From the NCBI GenBank assembly GCA_029298735.1, contig JANSLP010000375.1, positions 1 to 29,803 on the forward strand: a DNA stretch of 29,803 nucleotides, read 5' to 3'. This DNA comes from Ophiostoma sp. CBS 140.51 (lineage: Eukaryota > Ascomycota > Sordariomycetes > Ophiostomatales > Ophiostomataceae). The translations under genes and the position numbers were made by a program. Of this stretch, positions 18,382 through 27,879 are shown in pieces. The notes below the pieces were generated by a model, which searched no databases, was not told the DNA's origin, and saw nothing but the letters and a program-made list of their open reading frames with translations. Position 1 is the stretch's first letter. Each line of letters begins with the position of its first letter.

Positions 18382-20659
18382 ATGCGCTCAACAACGCGTT
18401 CTCTAGCTACAAAGGCCCTCTTTGCGGCTGCACTCGTCCTGGTGATCGCTCCAGCCGTTCTCGCACATGGCGACGACGAGGGCATGGACATGGACATGGG
18501 CGACAGCATGGGCGGCATGGATATGGCACCCGAGCCTGAGCCTCCCGCTCACAACGCGACGATGAACGGCACGATGAACGGCACCGCCGAGATTATCTAC
18601 AAGCCCACCTACTTTGCGCACCCGGAGCATGTCAGTCTGATGTACGCCCATATCCTGCTCATGACTGTGGCCTGGGTTTTTGCGCTCCCAGTTTGTGAGT
18701 ACTTTTCTCTTCCTTCCGAAGACAGGACCCCGGCCTAAAGCGGATACTTTGAGAAAATCCAGTTTGCTAACCATTTGTAGCTGTTATGCTGTCTCTTGCG
18801 CGGTCGCGCTACACGCTGCCCTCGCAGTTCGTGTTCTTGGCCGCCAACGGCGCCGGCGTGGTCGCATCGACCATCTACAACGCCAGCACGCCTGATCTGT
18901 ACCCAAACAATGCCCACCACAAGGTAGGCTGGATCGCCACCTGGATTGTGTCTGCCCAAGTTGTCATTGGCCTTCTGGCCCGCGTTGCCGGCGCATTCAA
19001 GCGCGGCGGTAACAGCAGCTGCAACGGCATTGGCAGCAGCGAGCGCCGGGCCTTCCTCCCCGTGTCTACCGAGGCCCTGGCCGAGCACAGCAGCCAGCAG
19101 CAGCGCCGCCACCACCACAACCATGGCCACCAGTACCGCCTTTCGAACGACAGTGGCCAGGGCACTGAGCCCAACACTGAGTCCCTACGCAGCAACTCCG
19201 TCTTAACCCTGGGCGACGGTGAGTCCAGCCGCCAGAAGGAGAGCATGGAAGAGTCTGACCCGGGCAACCGCTACGACGACTTCGAGGACGAGGATCTCGA
19301 GGACGCTCATTTGCCGGCATCTCGCCTTGACCGCAGTGGCCGCTTCTCTGCCCTGACCACCAAGGTTGCCAGCAAGATCTCCTCGCGCGCGTGGAACGTG
19401 CTCCTCTTCATCTACAACTTCATCGACCGCACCAGCATGATCCTAGGTTTCATCACCTTTGCCCTTGGTATTATCACCTACGGCCGTTTCTTTGTAAGTT
19501 TTTATCCCCAAAATCAAACCTCAAACCCCGAAAATCAGCAGTTGGAGATGAGCTAGGGTTGTGCAACAAAGAAAGCAAATACAAACAAATACAAACAAAT
19601 CAATGATGATTTGAAGATTGGGGTACGCTAGTAGCAATTTTGGAGATAGCCATTGACTAACACCATCTTTTTTTTTCAATAGGAGGGACGTGGCGTGTTC
19701 AGCGGTCTTGCGCATTGGATCAAAGGCGGCATTTTCTTCTGGCTGGGCATTTTCACTCTCGGTCGCTGGGCTGGCTGCTTCGGCGAATGGGGCTGGGCTT
19801 GGAACGTCAGACCGAAGTCGCCGTCGCAGAAGTGGCGTCCATCGGCCGAGTTTGTCGAGAGCTTCCTCATCTTCTTCTACGGCTCGACCAACATCTTCCT
19901 CGAGCATCTCAGCGGAGCTGGCAAGGCATACACGGCGACGGATCTGGAGCATGTGTCGATTACCGTTCTCTTCATCGGTGGCGGCCTGGTACGTTTTTCT
20001 GACCCTCTCTTTTGTTCTTTGTTTGCCCCTCTCCCATTCGTGGGGGGACCCTTCGTATCCTTTACTAACACCCATCCCCCATTCTCTAGTGCGGCATGCT
20101 CATTGAGTCGACACCCATCCGTGACCTCCTAAATACGACCGTGACTGAGGCTGCTCACGAGTACCCCGAGAGCAACTACCACGATGAAGAGCGCGAGGCT
20201 CTCCGCCCGCCGTCCACCTACGAGTTCTCCATCAACCCCATCCCGGCCCTTGTCATCTTGCTGCTCGGCATCATGATGAGCTCGCACACCCAGCATAGCA
20301 TGATCTCGAGCATGGTGCACAAGCAGTGGGGCAACCTGCTGACCGGCGCCTCCTTTGCTCGCGGTTTCACCTATGTCCTTACCTACCTGCGCCCGCCCAA
20401 GTCCATCCTGCCCTCGCGCCCGCCGACCGAGCTGCTCGCTTCGTTCGGCCTCATTGCCGGCGGAGTCATCTTCATGGCCAGTGCTGGTGACACCGTCAAC
20501 GGCATGATCCACTACAAGCTCGACGCCATGTTCATGTACACTGTGACGATGGGCCTAGTCGGTCTTCTGATGGCCTGGGTTATTGTGGTCATTGCCCTCA
20601 AGGGCTGGGCTGTCCGCAAGGAGGCCGGTCGCCCGACTGGCTCGTACCGCCTGTCGTAA
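18382..20659 (+). CDS. YTP1: YTP1-like multi-spanning membrane protein (DUF2427 + Ytp1 domains)
   Basis: Exons by my reading: 18382-18694, 18781-19493, 19683-19988 and 20090-20659, giving 633 aa. A cleavable signal peptide is likely (hydrophobic core LFAAALVLVIAPAVLAHG, residues 13-30). The mature N-terminus carries a Met/Asp/Gly-rich stretch (M35 to M48) and three N-glycosylation sequons (N58, N62, N66), so it probably faces the lumen or outside. Membrane segments follow from about 86 (LMYAHILLMTVAWVFALPV) through about 178, matching a DUF2427-type domain. A hydrophilic Gln/His/Ser-rich loop lies at about 180-300. The C-terminal Ytp1-type part has further segments (VLLFIYNFIDRTSMILGFITF; GGIFFWLGIFTLGRW) and signatures such as GSTNIFLEHL, MMSSHTQHS and MASAGDTVNGM. 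Yeast Ytp1 is poorly understood and has been described as resembling mitochondrial electron-transport proteins. The family call is firm; its cellular role is not known to me. Confidence 0.88.
19576..19600 (+). repeat. 10-bp direct repeat inside YTP1 intron 2
   Basis: Two and a half copies of CAAATACAAA stand in tandem within the 189-nt second intron, the longest of the introns I defined in this window. Confidence 0.85.
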
Positions 20660-21707
20660 GCGGACAATGGGAACCATGAAGCGAAATACACATATTGTGC
20701 AGTGCACAAACGATACCAACGACGATCAGTAGCCAATTCGAGAGGCCCTGCGGCCAATTAATGATACGAAGGTGAAACAAGCCAAAGGGGAGGAATACCA
20801 TTATTATACGATACCCAAGACGATGGTCTGGCAGAGGGAAACGGGCCAAAAGAGGAGGCAGAAAGATAAAGAGACGGGTGGATAACATAATACCAGCTTA
20901 GACATTTGTTTTTATTTTGGGTCGGGGAGGCGGAAGGTGTTTGTCACTTTTGCTGCATTTTGCATTTTTCTCTGCTTGCATTGGGAGGAGAGGTCTTTTT
21001 TATACCATTATACCATTTTTTGTGAATTTTCATTTACTTGGATTTGTTACCTGGTCTTTCCTCTCTATCCTAACTGCTGCGTTCTACTTCTTCTCTATCT
21101 TCTCTTCTTTCAGTCTGGTGGCTTTTCACTTTCAGGTGCGACTTCAAAGATACCCCAATCATATACATATCCGCTCATTTTATAGCAATAATTCATAGTC
21201 CCAAGAACAATTCAACTCTCTGAGAATAATGTCAATAACGAGTTCTAGCTACATGGGCCTGCCCTAATGCATTCGCAGACCATCTATGCTAGTCGTTTCC
21301 CCAAAGTGCAATCTGTATGTCTCAATGTTTAAATGGCCATCTTCCCCACTGGCGCTCCTGCTCTATTTGACAGGCCTAGGGTTTGCCGAATCCGTGGCTC
21401 GAAGTTCATACCCCATGTGTTCAGCTGTGTGACCTGGAGCTGTAGGCCTAGCATTAGACAATGTTGCTTTCCAGTGCTCAAGATGCATTGCCGTCTGTAA
21501 TAAGTCCCTAGTGACCAGGCAATGCCATTGCTGTGCCGCCATGTTGTCGTCATCGTTATCGTCGATTTCTGCTGTTAAGAAGTCGACTGAGGTGTGAACA
21601 GGCTCGCCCGGGCCGGGTTGCCGGCCGTTCCTTCTCTTATTTGTTCGAATATGCGGCGTGTGTCTCATATGTTTTCGTACCCTCGTCTTTCAAGCTCCCC
21701 GGCTTCT
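20660..21707. other. Convergent 3' flanks of YTP1 and RSA3
   Basis: A 1048-bp tail-to-tail interval. The part at 20890-21190 is T-rich and resembles a 3' UTR and terminator region for YTP1. The part at 21330-21700 is open in a minus-strand frame but follows directly on RSA3 and has no family resemblance, so it is probably its 3' UTR. Confidence 0.5.
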
Positions 21708-22010
21708 TCAACCGCTCTCGTGGGTCTTCTTGCCGCCGACAACCCGCGCCTGGTCCTCCTCCGAGAACATGGTCGTGCCCTGCCGCAGCGCGCCAATCAG
21801 CAGCTGCAGCGAGTTGTCTGTGTCGGTGACGCCGGCCTTGCCGCCAGGCTTGGAGCCAACTTCTGCATTACCGGTAGCACCGCCGTCCTGTCCCGGCAAA
21901 ATAAAGTCGGCGGAAGTGCGCAGCTGGTCGAGGTCTTCGGCCAGCTCGGCGGTGGCGTGCTGGAGGTAAAAGGCCTGGAAGGCCTGGTTGGTCGAGTCGG
22001 AGGACGACAT
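21708..22010 (-). CDS. RSA3: Ribosome assembly protein 3 (Rsa3 family)
   Basis: A single exon of 100 aa that I assign to the Rsa3 family, nucleolar proteins needed early in 60S ribosomal subunit assembly (in yeast Rsa3 is linked to the helicase Dbp6). The conserved domain is nearly the whole protein: FQAFYLQHATAELAEDLDQL at 11-30, with RTSADF after it, then LLIGALRQGTTMFSEEDQARV at 70-90. A Gly-rich linker of about 25 residues (39-63) separates the halves where relatives are usually more compact. Yeast Rsa3 is about 220 aa with this domain at its C-terminus, so this copy lacks the long N-terminal part. The start at 22010 is the only ATG in frame before the domain. It is encoded on the same strand as the two genes to its right. 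The assignment rests on the two conserved blocks. Confidence 0.75.
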   Translation of the reverse strand: MSSSDSTNQAFQAFYLQHATAELAEDLDQLRTSADFILPGQDGGATGNAEVGSKPGGKAGVTDTDNSLQLLIGALRQGTTMFSEEDQARVVGGKKTHESG

Positions 22011-22563
22011 TGTGTATGATGTTTTGTATTTGAGGCTGTAAAACCGTAAATGAACTGAAAATAAATGTGTGAGTGGAGTTGAGATGATGTTGATGTTTGA
22101 TGGTCAGTGAAATACAAAACGCTACTGTGAAAATGTAGCGTTGATAACTTTTTTTGTTGCTTATGTAATGCATCCAACCCAACCCAACGCCCATACACCA
22201 GCGTCTTCACACCAAACATGGATTCTCATAATACCGTATTCATTCGTACTTTTTGAATTCTATAAGAATTCTTAAAATTTTCACATAGCAAGAATAAATA
22301 CAGTTTTATCCTTTGATAATGTAGATATCATCAAGTATCGTTGTTACCTTTCATGTATGCCTTTGTCCTACCGAATCCCATATACTTGTGCTAATTTGAT
22401 GAATATGCTCTTTCCTTGAACGCCATGCTTTTGTCAACCCTGTTGTTCCTCCTCTTTCACTTGGTCTTAAACAACACTGTACCTCCTTCAGAATACCCTC
22501 AGAGAGAGAAAAATACTCCTTCTATAGCCACTGTACTTTACCACACGAAGAAATGCTGACGTA
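22011..22563. other. Intergenic: RSA3 promoter and 3' flank of the SAK-type gene
   Basis: A 553-bp interval between two minus-strand genes, AT-richer than most of the window. At 22255-22275 it holds two GAATTC sites separated by five bases, part of a locally palindromic AT-rich tract. No gene is supported. Confidence 0.5.
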
Positions 22564-24657
22564 CTAATCGTCGTAGACAATCTTCTGTCTCTGCGGCACT
22601 TGACCGGCCGCAGCCTGAGACGGCCCAGCATCGTCGAGGGATTGGTAGTTGTACTTGCCGGTCGCCTTGCTGGCAGCTACACCCGGGCCGGCATGGTCCT
22701 GGGCCCCTGTATTGCGCGGTCCTACCCGTGGCACCTGGCCTCCACCACCACCACGGAAGTTACCACGGCCGCCATTGAACCCACCCCGGAAACCACCACG
22801 ACCGGGTGACTGGAAGTTGTGGTAGCCACGGCCGCCACCCCCCTGTTGCCCATATTGAGCACTCGGTCCCCGTGGTACAAACCCGGCCGGTTGAGTCGGG
22901 ACTACGCCCGCGGGGTTGGGCCGGGGACGATTGTTATTGTGTCCTCCAACATTGTTGTACACTCTTGTTGACGGGCCGCGGTGGCGCTTGAACGGAGGTG
23001 GTCTGTTATTGTCGTCCTGCTCGTCTGCGGCACCACCTGCATGCTCCGACTCGACACGCAGAATGGCCTTCTCGCCCACGGTCGTCTCAAAGTCAAACAC
23101 CTTGTCCTCTGCCACGGGCACCCATCTGCGAATCTGCGACGCCATATACGGCTTTGCTGTGCGGTACACAGCAAGGACCACCAGGGGTACAACCTCGGCC
23201 GTATGGTATGTGGCACCCGGTGTCGCGGGGCGTACCTTGATAGCCCACACACAATTGTCCACGCTTCCAACAGCCTCCACGCGCCACGTCATCTTGTGGC
23301 CCATGCCGCCAGCCTTGGCCAGAACAGCGTCGGAGCATTGCCGGGGACCAATCATGATGCTGTTAGCATGATACTTGACATCCCGGCGGTTGAGGTGCGG
23401 CGGAAGCTGCAGGAACTCGAGGAGACGCTCGGTGTCGGTGTCTTTGATGAGGTACCCCGTGAAAAACACCATCTTGTTCATGGCCAGCTTCCCGCGTCTC
23501 CCACCGCCCGCCGCATTGTGGCAATTGATCATGTGCTGCACCTCGGCGACCTCGACGACCGGGTCCAGGGTGGTGGCCGTCTCTGTCACAGGCACCACCT
23601 CGCCCGCAATGGGCGGCAGCGGCGCCACGGGCCGCTTCTCGCGCCTCTCGTTATACTGGACCAGGAAATCGCGGAAGCCGTCCACATGGCGCGGCCGGTC
23701 CTCGTAGATGCGCATTTCGGTAGCCGAGGCGTACGTCTCCATCACTGTTTCAAGAAATGCCTGCTTGAACTGCATTGTGCTCGAGAACTTCTCATTGTTG
23801 GGCCCCGCCGCCGGCTTGAGCGTAATCATGTCAAAGACAAGCTTCTTGCTGTTGACCATGCGCTGCAGCAGGTCGCCAAACCCGCGCTCCGACCGGCCTG
23901 TCAGCAGCACACACAGCGCTCCCGGTTGCTTCATAGAGAGCCGCACCAGCTCCACCACTTGCTCGTTCCACCAGCCCTCCCATGCCTTGGGTTCTTCAAT
24001 CGCTTGTCCTGCACCTGTCGCCGCCAGAATGCGCACATCGTGCCACCAGCCGCCGGTGATAAACCCGTCGTAGCTCGATAAGGAGCCCATAGTCGCCGCA
24101 TTCCAGAGTTTCGAGTTTGGTAATGGTGTTTTGAATACTAAAGGGAGACGGTGTCAGCTGTCAGCTACATAGTTCGAGCAGGAAGGAGGATAAAGGGTGA
24201 CCGTACGGGTATTGTCAAAGTCATAGATGTGGATGCTCTGGATCGCGTTTGCCGCGGGGAGTTTATGGCTCAGCAACGACCAACGACTCAGCGCCGTCGG
24301 TGTGTATGACTCGGCACTGCTGCGTCCAGAGTCATTTCCACTACGGCTCTCCGTCTCGGCTGCGGATGTGTTTGTGTTTGTGGCTCCGGCGGCCGCCTCG
24401 GCTGGTGTTGGGAAGTTGTTTGTGGCATTGTCGAGAACATTTGGCTGCTGTTGCTGCTGTTGCTGCTGCTGCTGCTGCTGCCGGGCGGCCGCACTGTAGG
24501 CCGCTGCCGCTGATATAGACATCGTCGAGCGGGAGTATGAGCGGCGGGAAGGGAGATATGGAGCAGTTCGTGGAGGAGGAGATGTCGTCAAGGTCGTCGT
24601 GGTCGTCGCTCGGATCGAAAAGGCAAGGGTAGTTCGAGCTGCGGCCAGTACTTTCAT
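22564..24657 (-). CDS. HAD-fold 'Swiss Army Knife RNA repair-like' protein with polyQ and RGG regions
   Basis: Exons in transcript order 24657-24207 and 24137-22564, with an intron of 69 nt, giving 674 aa. The junction rebuilds IYDFDNTLFKTPLPNSKLW, the hallmark of the HAD-related domain named Swiss Army Knife RNA repair-like. D146 and D148 form the DxDxT-type nucleophile and acid pair. Next come GGWWHD (179-184), AWEGWWNEQVVELVRLSM, and LLTGRSERGF, the second HAD motif. The first 45 residues are rich in Ser, Thr, Ala and Arg with no acidic residue, like a mitochondrial presequence. A second ATG at 24522 would remove them. Residues 60-71 are 12 Gln. A second conserved region at about 350-500 ends in VRRW-like RRWVPVAEDKVFDFE. 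The C-terminus is Arg/Gly-rich (RGG repeats, about 580-617), typical of RNA-binding proteins. Its biochemical activity is unknown to me; RNA repair is a prediction from domain context in the literature. Confidence 0.85.
24445..24480 (-). repeat. CAG/CAA microsatellite encoding 12 glutamines
   Basis: Twelve consecutive Gln codons on the minus strand: ten CAG and two CAA. The last six translated before the interruptions are pure CAG, so length polymorphism between strains is likely. It lies in exon 1 of the SAK-type gene, residues 60-71. Confidence 0.9.
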
Positions 24658-25701
24658 GGGCCAAGAGCGAGAGGGGAAAAGTCGTTTGAAAGGGGGGATT
24701 CTCCCTTCTATGTATCTAGAGCCAGATATTGCTCATAGAGGGAAGGAAGGCGCGGGGATGAGGCTCTCAGATTGAGTCACGGGAGGAGCGAATGGCAGGA
24801 AATTGAAAAGAGCTATCGAACATGCACACTGCTGTATTGACATTATAGCAATTTTAGTTCACAGCGCTTAATAGCCCCATGTTCAGAGCTTTGGACGGCC
24901 TCACCCAAAAGCGATAACGGTCACGTGAAGGGCTTTCAACGACGCCATTCTACCCTCAATCATCCACAAACATCCTTCATTTCGCCTTTCACACTTATCA
25001 ATTTGAAGTAAGCAATATTCTCGATAGAAATAGAAATTTTGCATTTATGTACTGGTTGGCTATGGGAAGAAATTTTGCTAAAAATGGATATATCCAAAAC
25101 GACTTCCAAAAAGAAGCTGAGATGAAAGTGGAGGATGCAAGAAGCAGAAAGCATGAAAGGATGAGTAAAAACAAAGGCTGCGGTAGAAGGCAAAGAGAAA
25201 AAGAGGCAACACCGAGATCGAAGAATGAAGAAGCCGAATGTATGATACTCCAGAAAAAGCAAAATCCCAGGAAGACAACAAAATCCCATGAATAACAGGC
25301 TGGCAGCAATTGGGGGAAGCAAAGAAAGCAAGAATATGTAAGGGGCAAGCGATATTTGAGGTAGATGCTGCCCTGGGAACCAAAAAGAAGAACATAAAAA
25401 GTTGTCTGAAAACGCCATGCAAAATGTCTTTTTCATTTCCGAGTTGATGCAAAAAGTATACGTTGATAACATAAGATTGAGTGGTGGGTGGTTGTTGAAT
25501 AAATGCGAGTATGGTGAAAAGGTAGGCTCTTGGCAAGGTTGGTGAGTGGGAGCGGCGAAGTAGAGAAGCCCTGCACAAGATAAACGAATCGTAAGGTTTA
25601 GGGTTGTCCTAAACGGAGGAGATGGTCGAGGGGAATATAATAAGAGCATATTGAGATTGAGAGGGGTGTGAGAGGATGAGAGTGATGTTGTAAGAGTGGG
25701 T
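24658..25701. other. Intergenic: promoter of the SAK-type gene and 3' flank of INP1
   Basis: A 1044-bp interval between two minus-strand genes. Near the SAK-type gene it contains a TCACGTGA E-box (24921-24928). From about 25010 to 25700 the plus strand is purine-rich, so the minus strand is pyrimidine-rich. A long minus-strand open frame (24960-25898) crosses this tract and the INP1 3' end in another frame, and I treat it as low-complexity. Confidence 0.5.
24921..24928. promoter_or_regulatory. TCACGTGA E-box upstream of the SAK-type gene
   Basis: A palindromic bHLH-type site lies 264 bp upstream of the start codon. The surrounding 11 bases GTCACGTGAAG are identical to those at 1943-1953 in the RPN9/complex I promoter. 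The identity is seen; Cbf1-like or USF-like binding is inferred. Confidence 0.4.
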
Positions 25702-27879
25702 TTAGTCGAGGGCCCAGCGACGGGTCCAGACAATGGGATCGCCGCCGGTGTCCGAGAGCGTATCGGTGTCGTCCGAGTCAGATCCAGCCTTGGATGCGGA
25801 CGACGAGCTCCGCTTGAGACTGGGGGATGTTGAGAAGCAACGTGCCGTTTCGTCGCCGTCGTCATTTTCATCGTCATCATCGTCATTGTCTTCGGCATCC
25901 GTGTACACCTCGTTGTCAGCCTCAGTGTAGCGGTTCAGCCGGCCGACATCGTGGTCAGGGCGCGTCAGCTCGGTGCTACGGCCCAGCGGGTCGTCGACAT
26001 CAGTGTAATCCCACTGGGCGGAAATATTCTCACCAGTGTCGGTGTTCTTGCCCATGGCAGAGCCACGCCACTCCCCCTTGAGGATACGGGCAGCGATCTT
26101 GAGCATCATTGCGAGCAGATAGCTCGGCGGCGCAAGAAGGATCTCAAACACGCGGTAGATGATGGATCCGGGGATACGTCGCATAGCTTCGAGGCGTGTC
26201 GTGGCCCGTCCAGAGCTGTGGAGGTTGCGGAGGTGGCTCGGCGCAATAATATTGACGGCCGGCGGGAGGTTCGCGTGGTTCGATACAGATATACTAGATG
26301 TAGTCGCACGGTGCCGCAAGCGCGGCTGTTGCATCTCTTGCTGCTGCTGCAGTTGCTCGAGGGTACCGATGCCGTTGTTGAACTTTCTGCGAGCGTCCTC
26401 GTATAGAGATGAGAGGCTCGGCGGGACGCCCGAGGGGTCTGCAGCCGAGCCGGTGGTGGAGGGCAGCGAGGCTGCGGAGGACAACCATGACCGCAAGCTG
26501 TTGAAAGGACTGTTTGAGTCGGTCGTTGTCGACTGGTCAATTTCTTCCATCCATCTACCGTCGATAGAAGGCCATGCCGTCTTCTGGGTGGTCGAGATGT
26601 CGCTCGTCAGGGACAAAGCACGGTCACGTTGTGTGCCACTGCCCTGTCCGTTGGTCGGGGAGAATGTGCCGCCAGTGTTGTGCCAGGGGCTGCCCATCTT
26701 GCTGACTTCGATCTCCGATGCCTTTAGATCATTGATGCGCTGCTCGTGTTCGGCGACCAGGGCGGGCACAAGTCTCCGTCCAAATTCGTCGACGCCCTCG
26801 GCCGCATTCTTCTTCTGGCTTTCGAGCATGGCCGCCCATTCTTTTCTCGTGAACTCGGCTGGGCGTTCAGAGCCAGACTGTTCGGTCTGCGACCGTTGCA
26901 GTTTCTGTCGAGGAGGTGCAACCGAGGAGACAACCGAGGACAGGACCGATCCTTCATCGTCGTCGTCATACTCCTCGTCCCTCTCCTGCAGCGATGACGG
27001 AGACTGCGACCGCCGTTGCTTCTGCTGGGACTTGGACCCGGTACCAGAACCAGAGCCCTCCGTCTCTGGCCGCTTGACAGGCGTCCAGGGTTTCTTCTTT
27101 AGCGGTGTGGACGGCTGCTCGGGCAGCTCGACAGTGAAAGTGCGCTTGAAGGGGCACGGGGTCTTCTCGAACTGCAGGATGTGGTCCAGGACCTCGCGTA
27201 AACGGCGGGCACGCTCGTCGTTCTCGCCACCGTCGCCCACAGGCACTTCGATGCGCCAATACTGAGGGCGCCGGATCTGCAGGATGAATTTGCTGGATTC
27301 TTCGTCGATGCACCAGCACTGGCTCTTGGGGAGGATCGGTTGGAGGGCGCTGCCGCAACTCAAAAAGGCAACGGAGCCGGGGGCACGATAGATACTGAGA
27401 GCACCAACTGCGATCGTACGGTCAAACTGAGATCGCCACGGCAGGGTGCCGGGTGCAATTTCGTCTTCGGCGGTCATGGTCAAGCTTCGTCGGCTGCGCG
27501 CGGCATTTCGGCTGTGTGCGCTGCCAATGTTGTCAAGGTTGCGTGCGCCGGCCGTGAAAGAGAGAATCTTGGCCGCGGGGTGGCTATACAGTGTCTCGAC
27601 AGCCTCGTCCTTGGCAGTCGCGGTTGTGGTACTGAGGTGGGAGCCGGTGACCGAGGACACGTCGGAGTGAGTTGGTGACGTGCCGAACTCGGCTGCTGCG
27701 GCGGCAGCTGCCATAGCGGCGGCAGCTGCCGCTGCCTTAACAGCCTCGGCATCGACACCTTGGTTCTGGAGGTGGCTGGTGGTGCTGGTGCTGCGCGTGT
27801 GCTGGGCTAGTCTAGGTGCTGTATAGGAACGGCGAGGCGGGCCCGGAGCAGCCGCGTCGTGGCCAGCTCCTCTGCCCAT
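25702..27879 (-). CDS. INP1: Inheritance of peroxisomes protein 1 (Inp1)
   Basis: Single exon of 725 aa. Inp1 keeps peroxisomes in the mother cell by tethering them, through Pex3, to the cell cortex. The diagnostic domain spans about 97-250: LYSHPAAKILSFTA, then LPWRSQFDRTIAVGALSIYRAPGSVAFLSCGSALQPILPKSQCWC split over 146-190, then FILQIRRPQYWRIEVP. Outside it the chain is low-complexity: a poly-Ala tract (about 49-63), Ser/Pro-rich and acidic stretches in the middle, and a highly acidic Asp-rich segment near the C-terminus, followed by the final IVWTRRWALD. Much longer than yeast Inp1 (about 420 aa), which is usual for filamentous fungi. The first ATG of the frame (27879) is used, since the domain is far downstream and no better start is evident. 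Regulation is not visible. Confidence 0.92.
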   Translation of the reverse strand: MGRGAGHDAAAPGPPRRSYTAPRLAQHTRSTSTTSHLQNQGVDAEAVKAAAAAAAMAAAAAAAEFGTSPTHSDVSSVTGSHLSTTTATAKDEAVETLYSHPAAKILSFTAGARNLDNIGSAHSRNAARSRRSLTMTAEDEIAPGTLPWRSQFDRTIAVGALSIYRAPGSVAFLSCGSALQPILPKSQCWCIDEESSKFILQIRRPQYWRIEVPVGDGGENDERARRLREVLDHILQFEKTPCPFKRTFTVELPEQPSTPLKKKPWTPVKRPETEGSGSGTGSKSQQKQRRSQSPSSLQERDEEYDDDDEGSVLSSVVSSVAPPRQKLQRSQTEQSGSERPAEFTRKEWAAMLESQKKNAAEGVDEFGRRLVPALVAEHEQRINDLKASEIEVSKMGSPWHNTGGTFSPTNGQGSGTQRDRALSLTSDISTTQKTAWPSIDGRWMEEIDQSTTTDSNSPFNSLRSWLSSAASLPSTTGSAADPSGVPPSLSSLYEDARRKFNNGIGTLEQLQQQQEMQQPRLRHRATTSSISVSNHANLPPAVNIIAPSHLRNLHSSGRATTRLEAMRRIPGSIIYRVFEILLAPPSYLLAMMLKIAARILKGEWRGSAMGKNTDTGENISAQWDYTDVDDPLGRSTELTRPDHDVGRLNRYTEADNEVYTDAEDNDDDDDENDDGDETARCFSTSPSLKRSSSSASKAGSDSDDTDTLSDTGGDPIVWTRRWALD
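27698..27730 (-). repeat. INP1: Duplicated 15-mer in the INP1 poly-alanine tract
   Basis: The 15-mer GCGGCGGCAGCTGCC occurs at 27698-27712 and again at 27716-27730, separated by ATA, which encodes the single Met that interrupts the alanine run. This suggests slippage or a small tandem duplication in coding sequence. Confidence 0.85.

Noticed and set aside
19494..19682. ATGATGA-like box C in YTP1 intron 2, possible intronic snoRNA
   Set aside because: No proper box D (CTGA) at a suitable distance and no terminal stem; the repeat explains the intron length.
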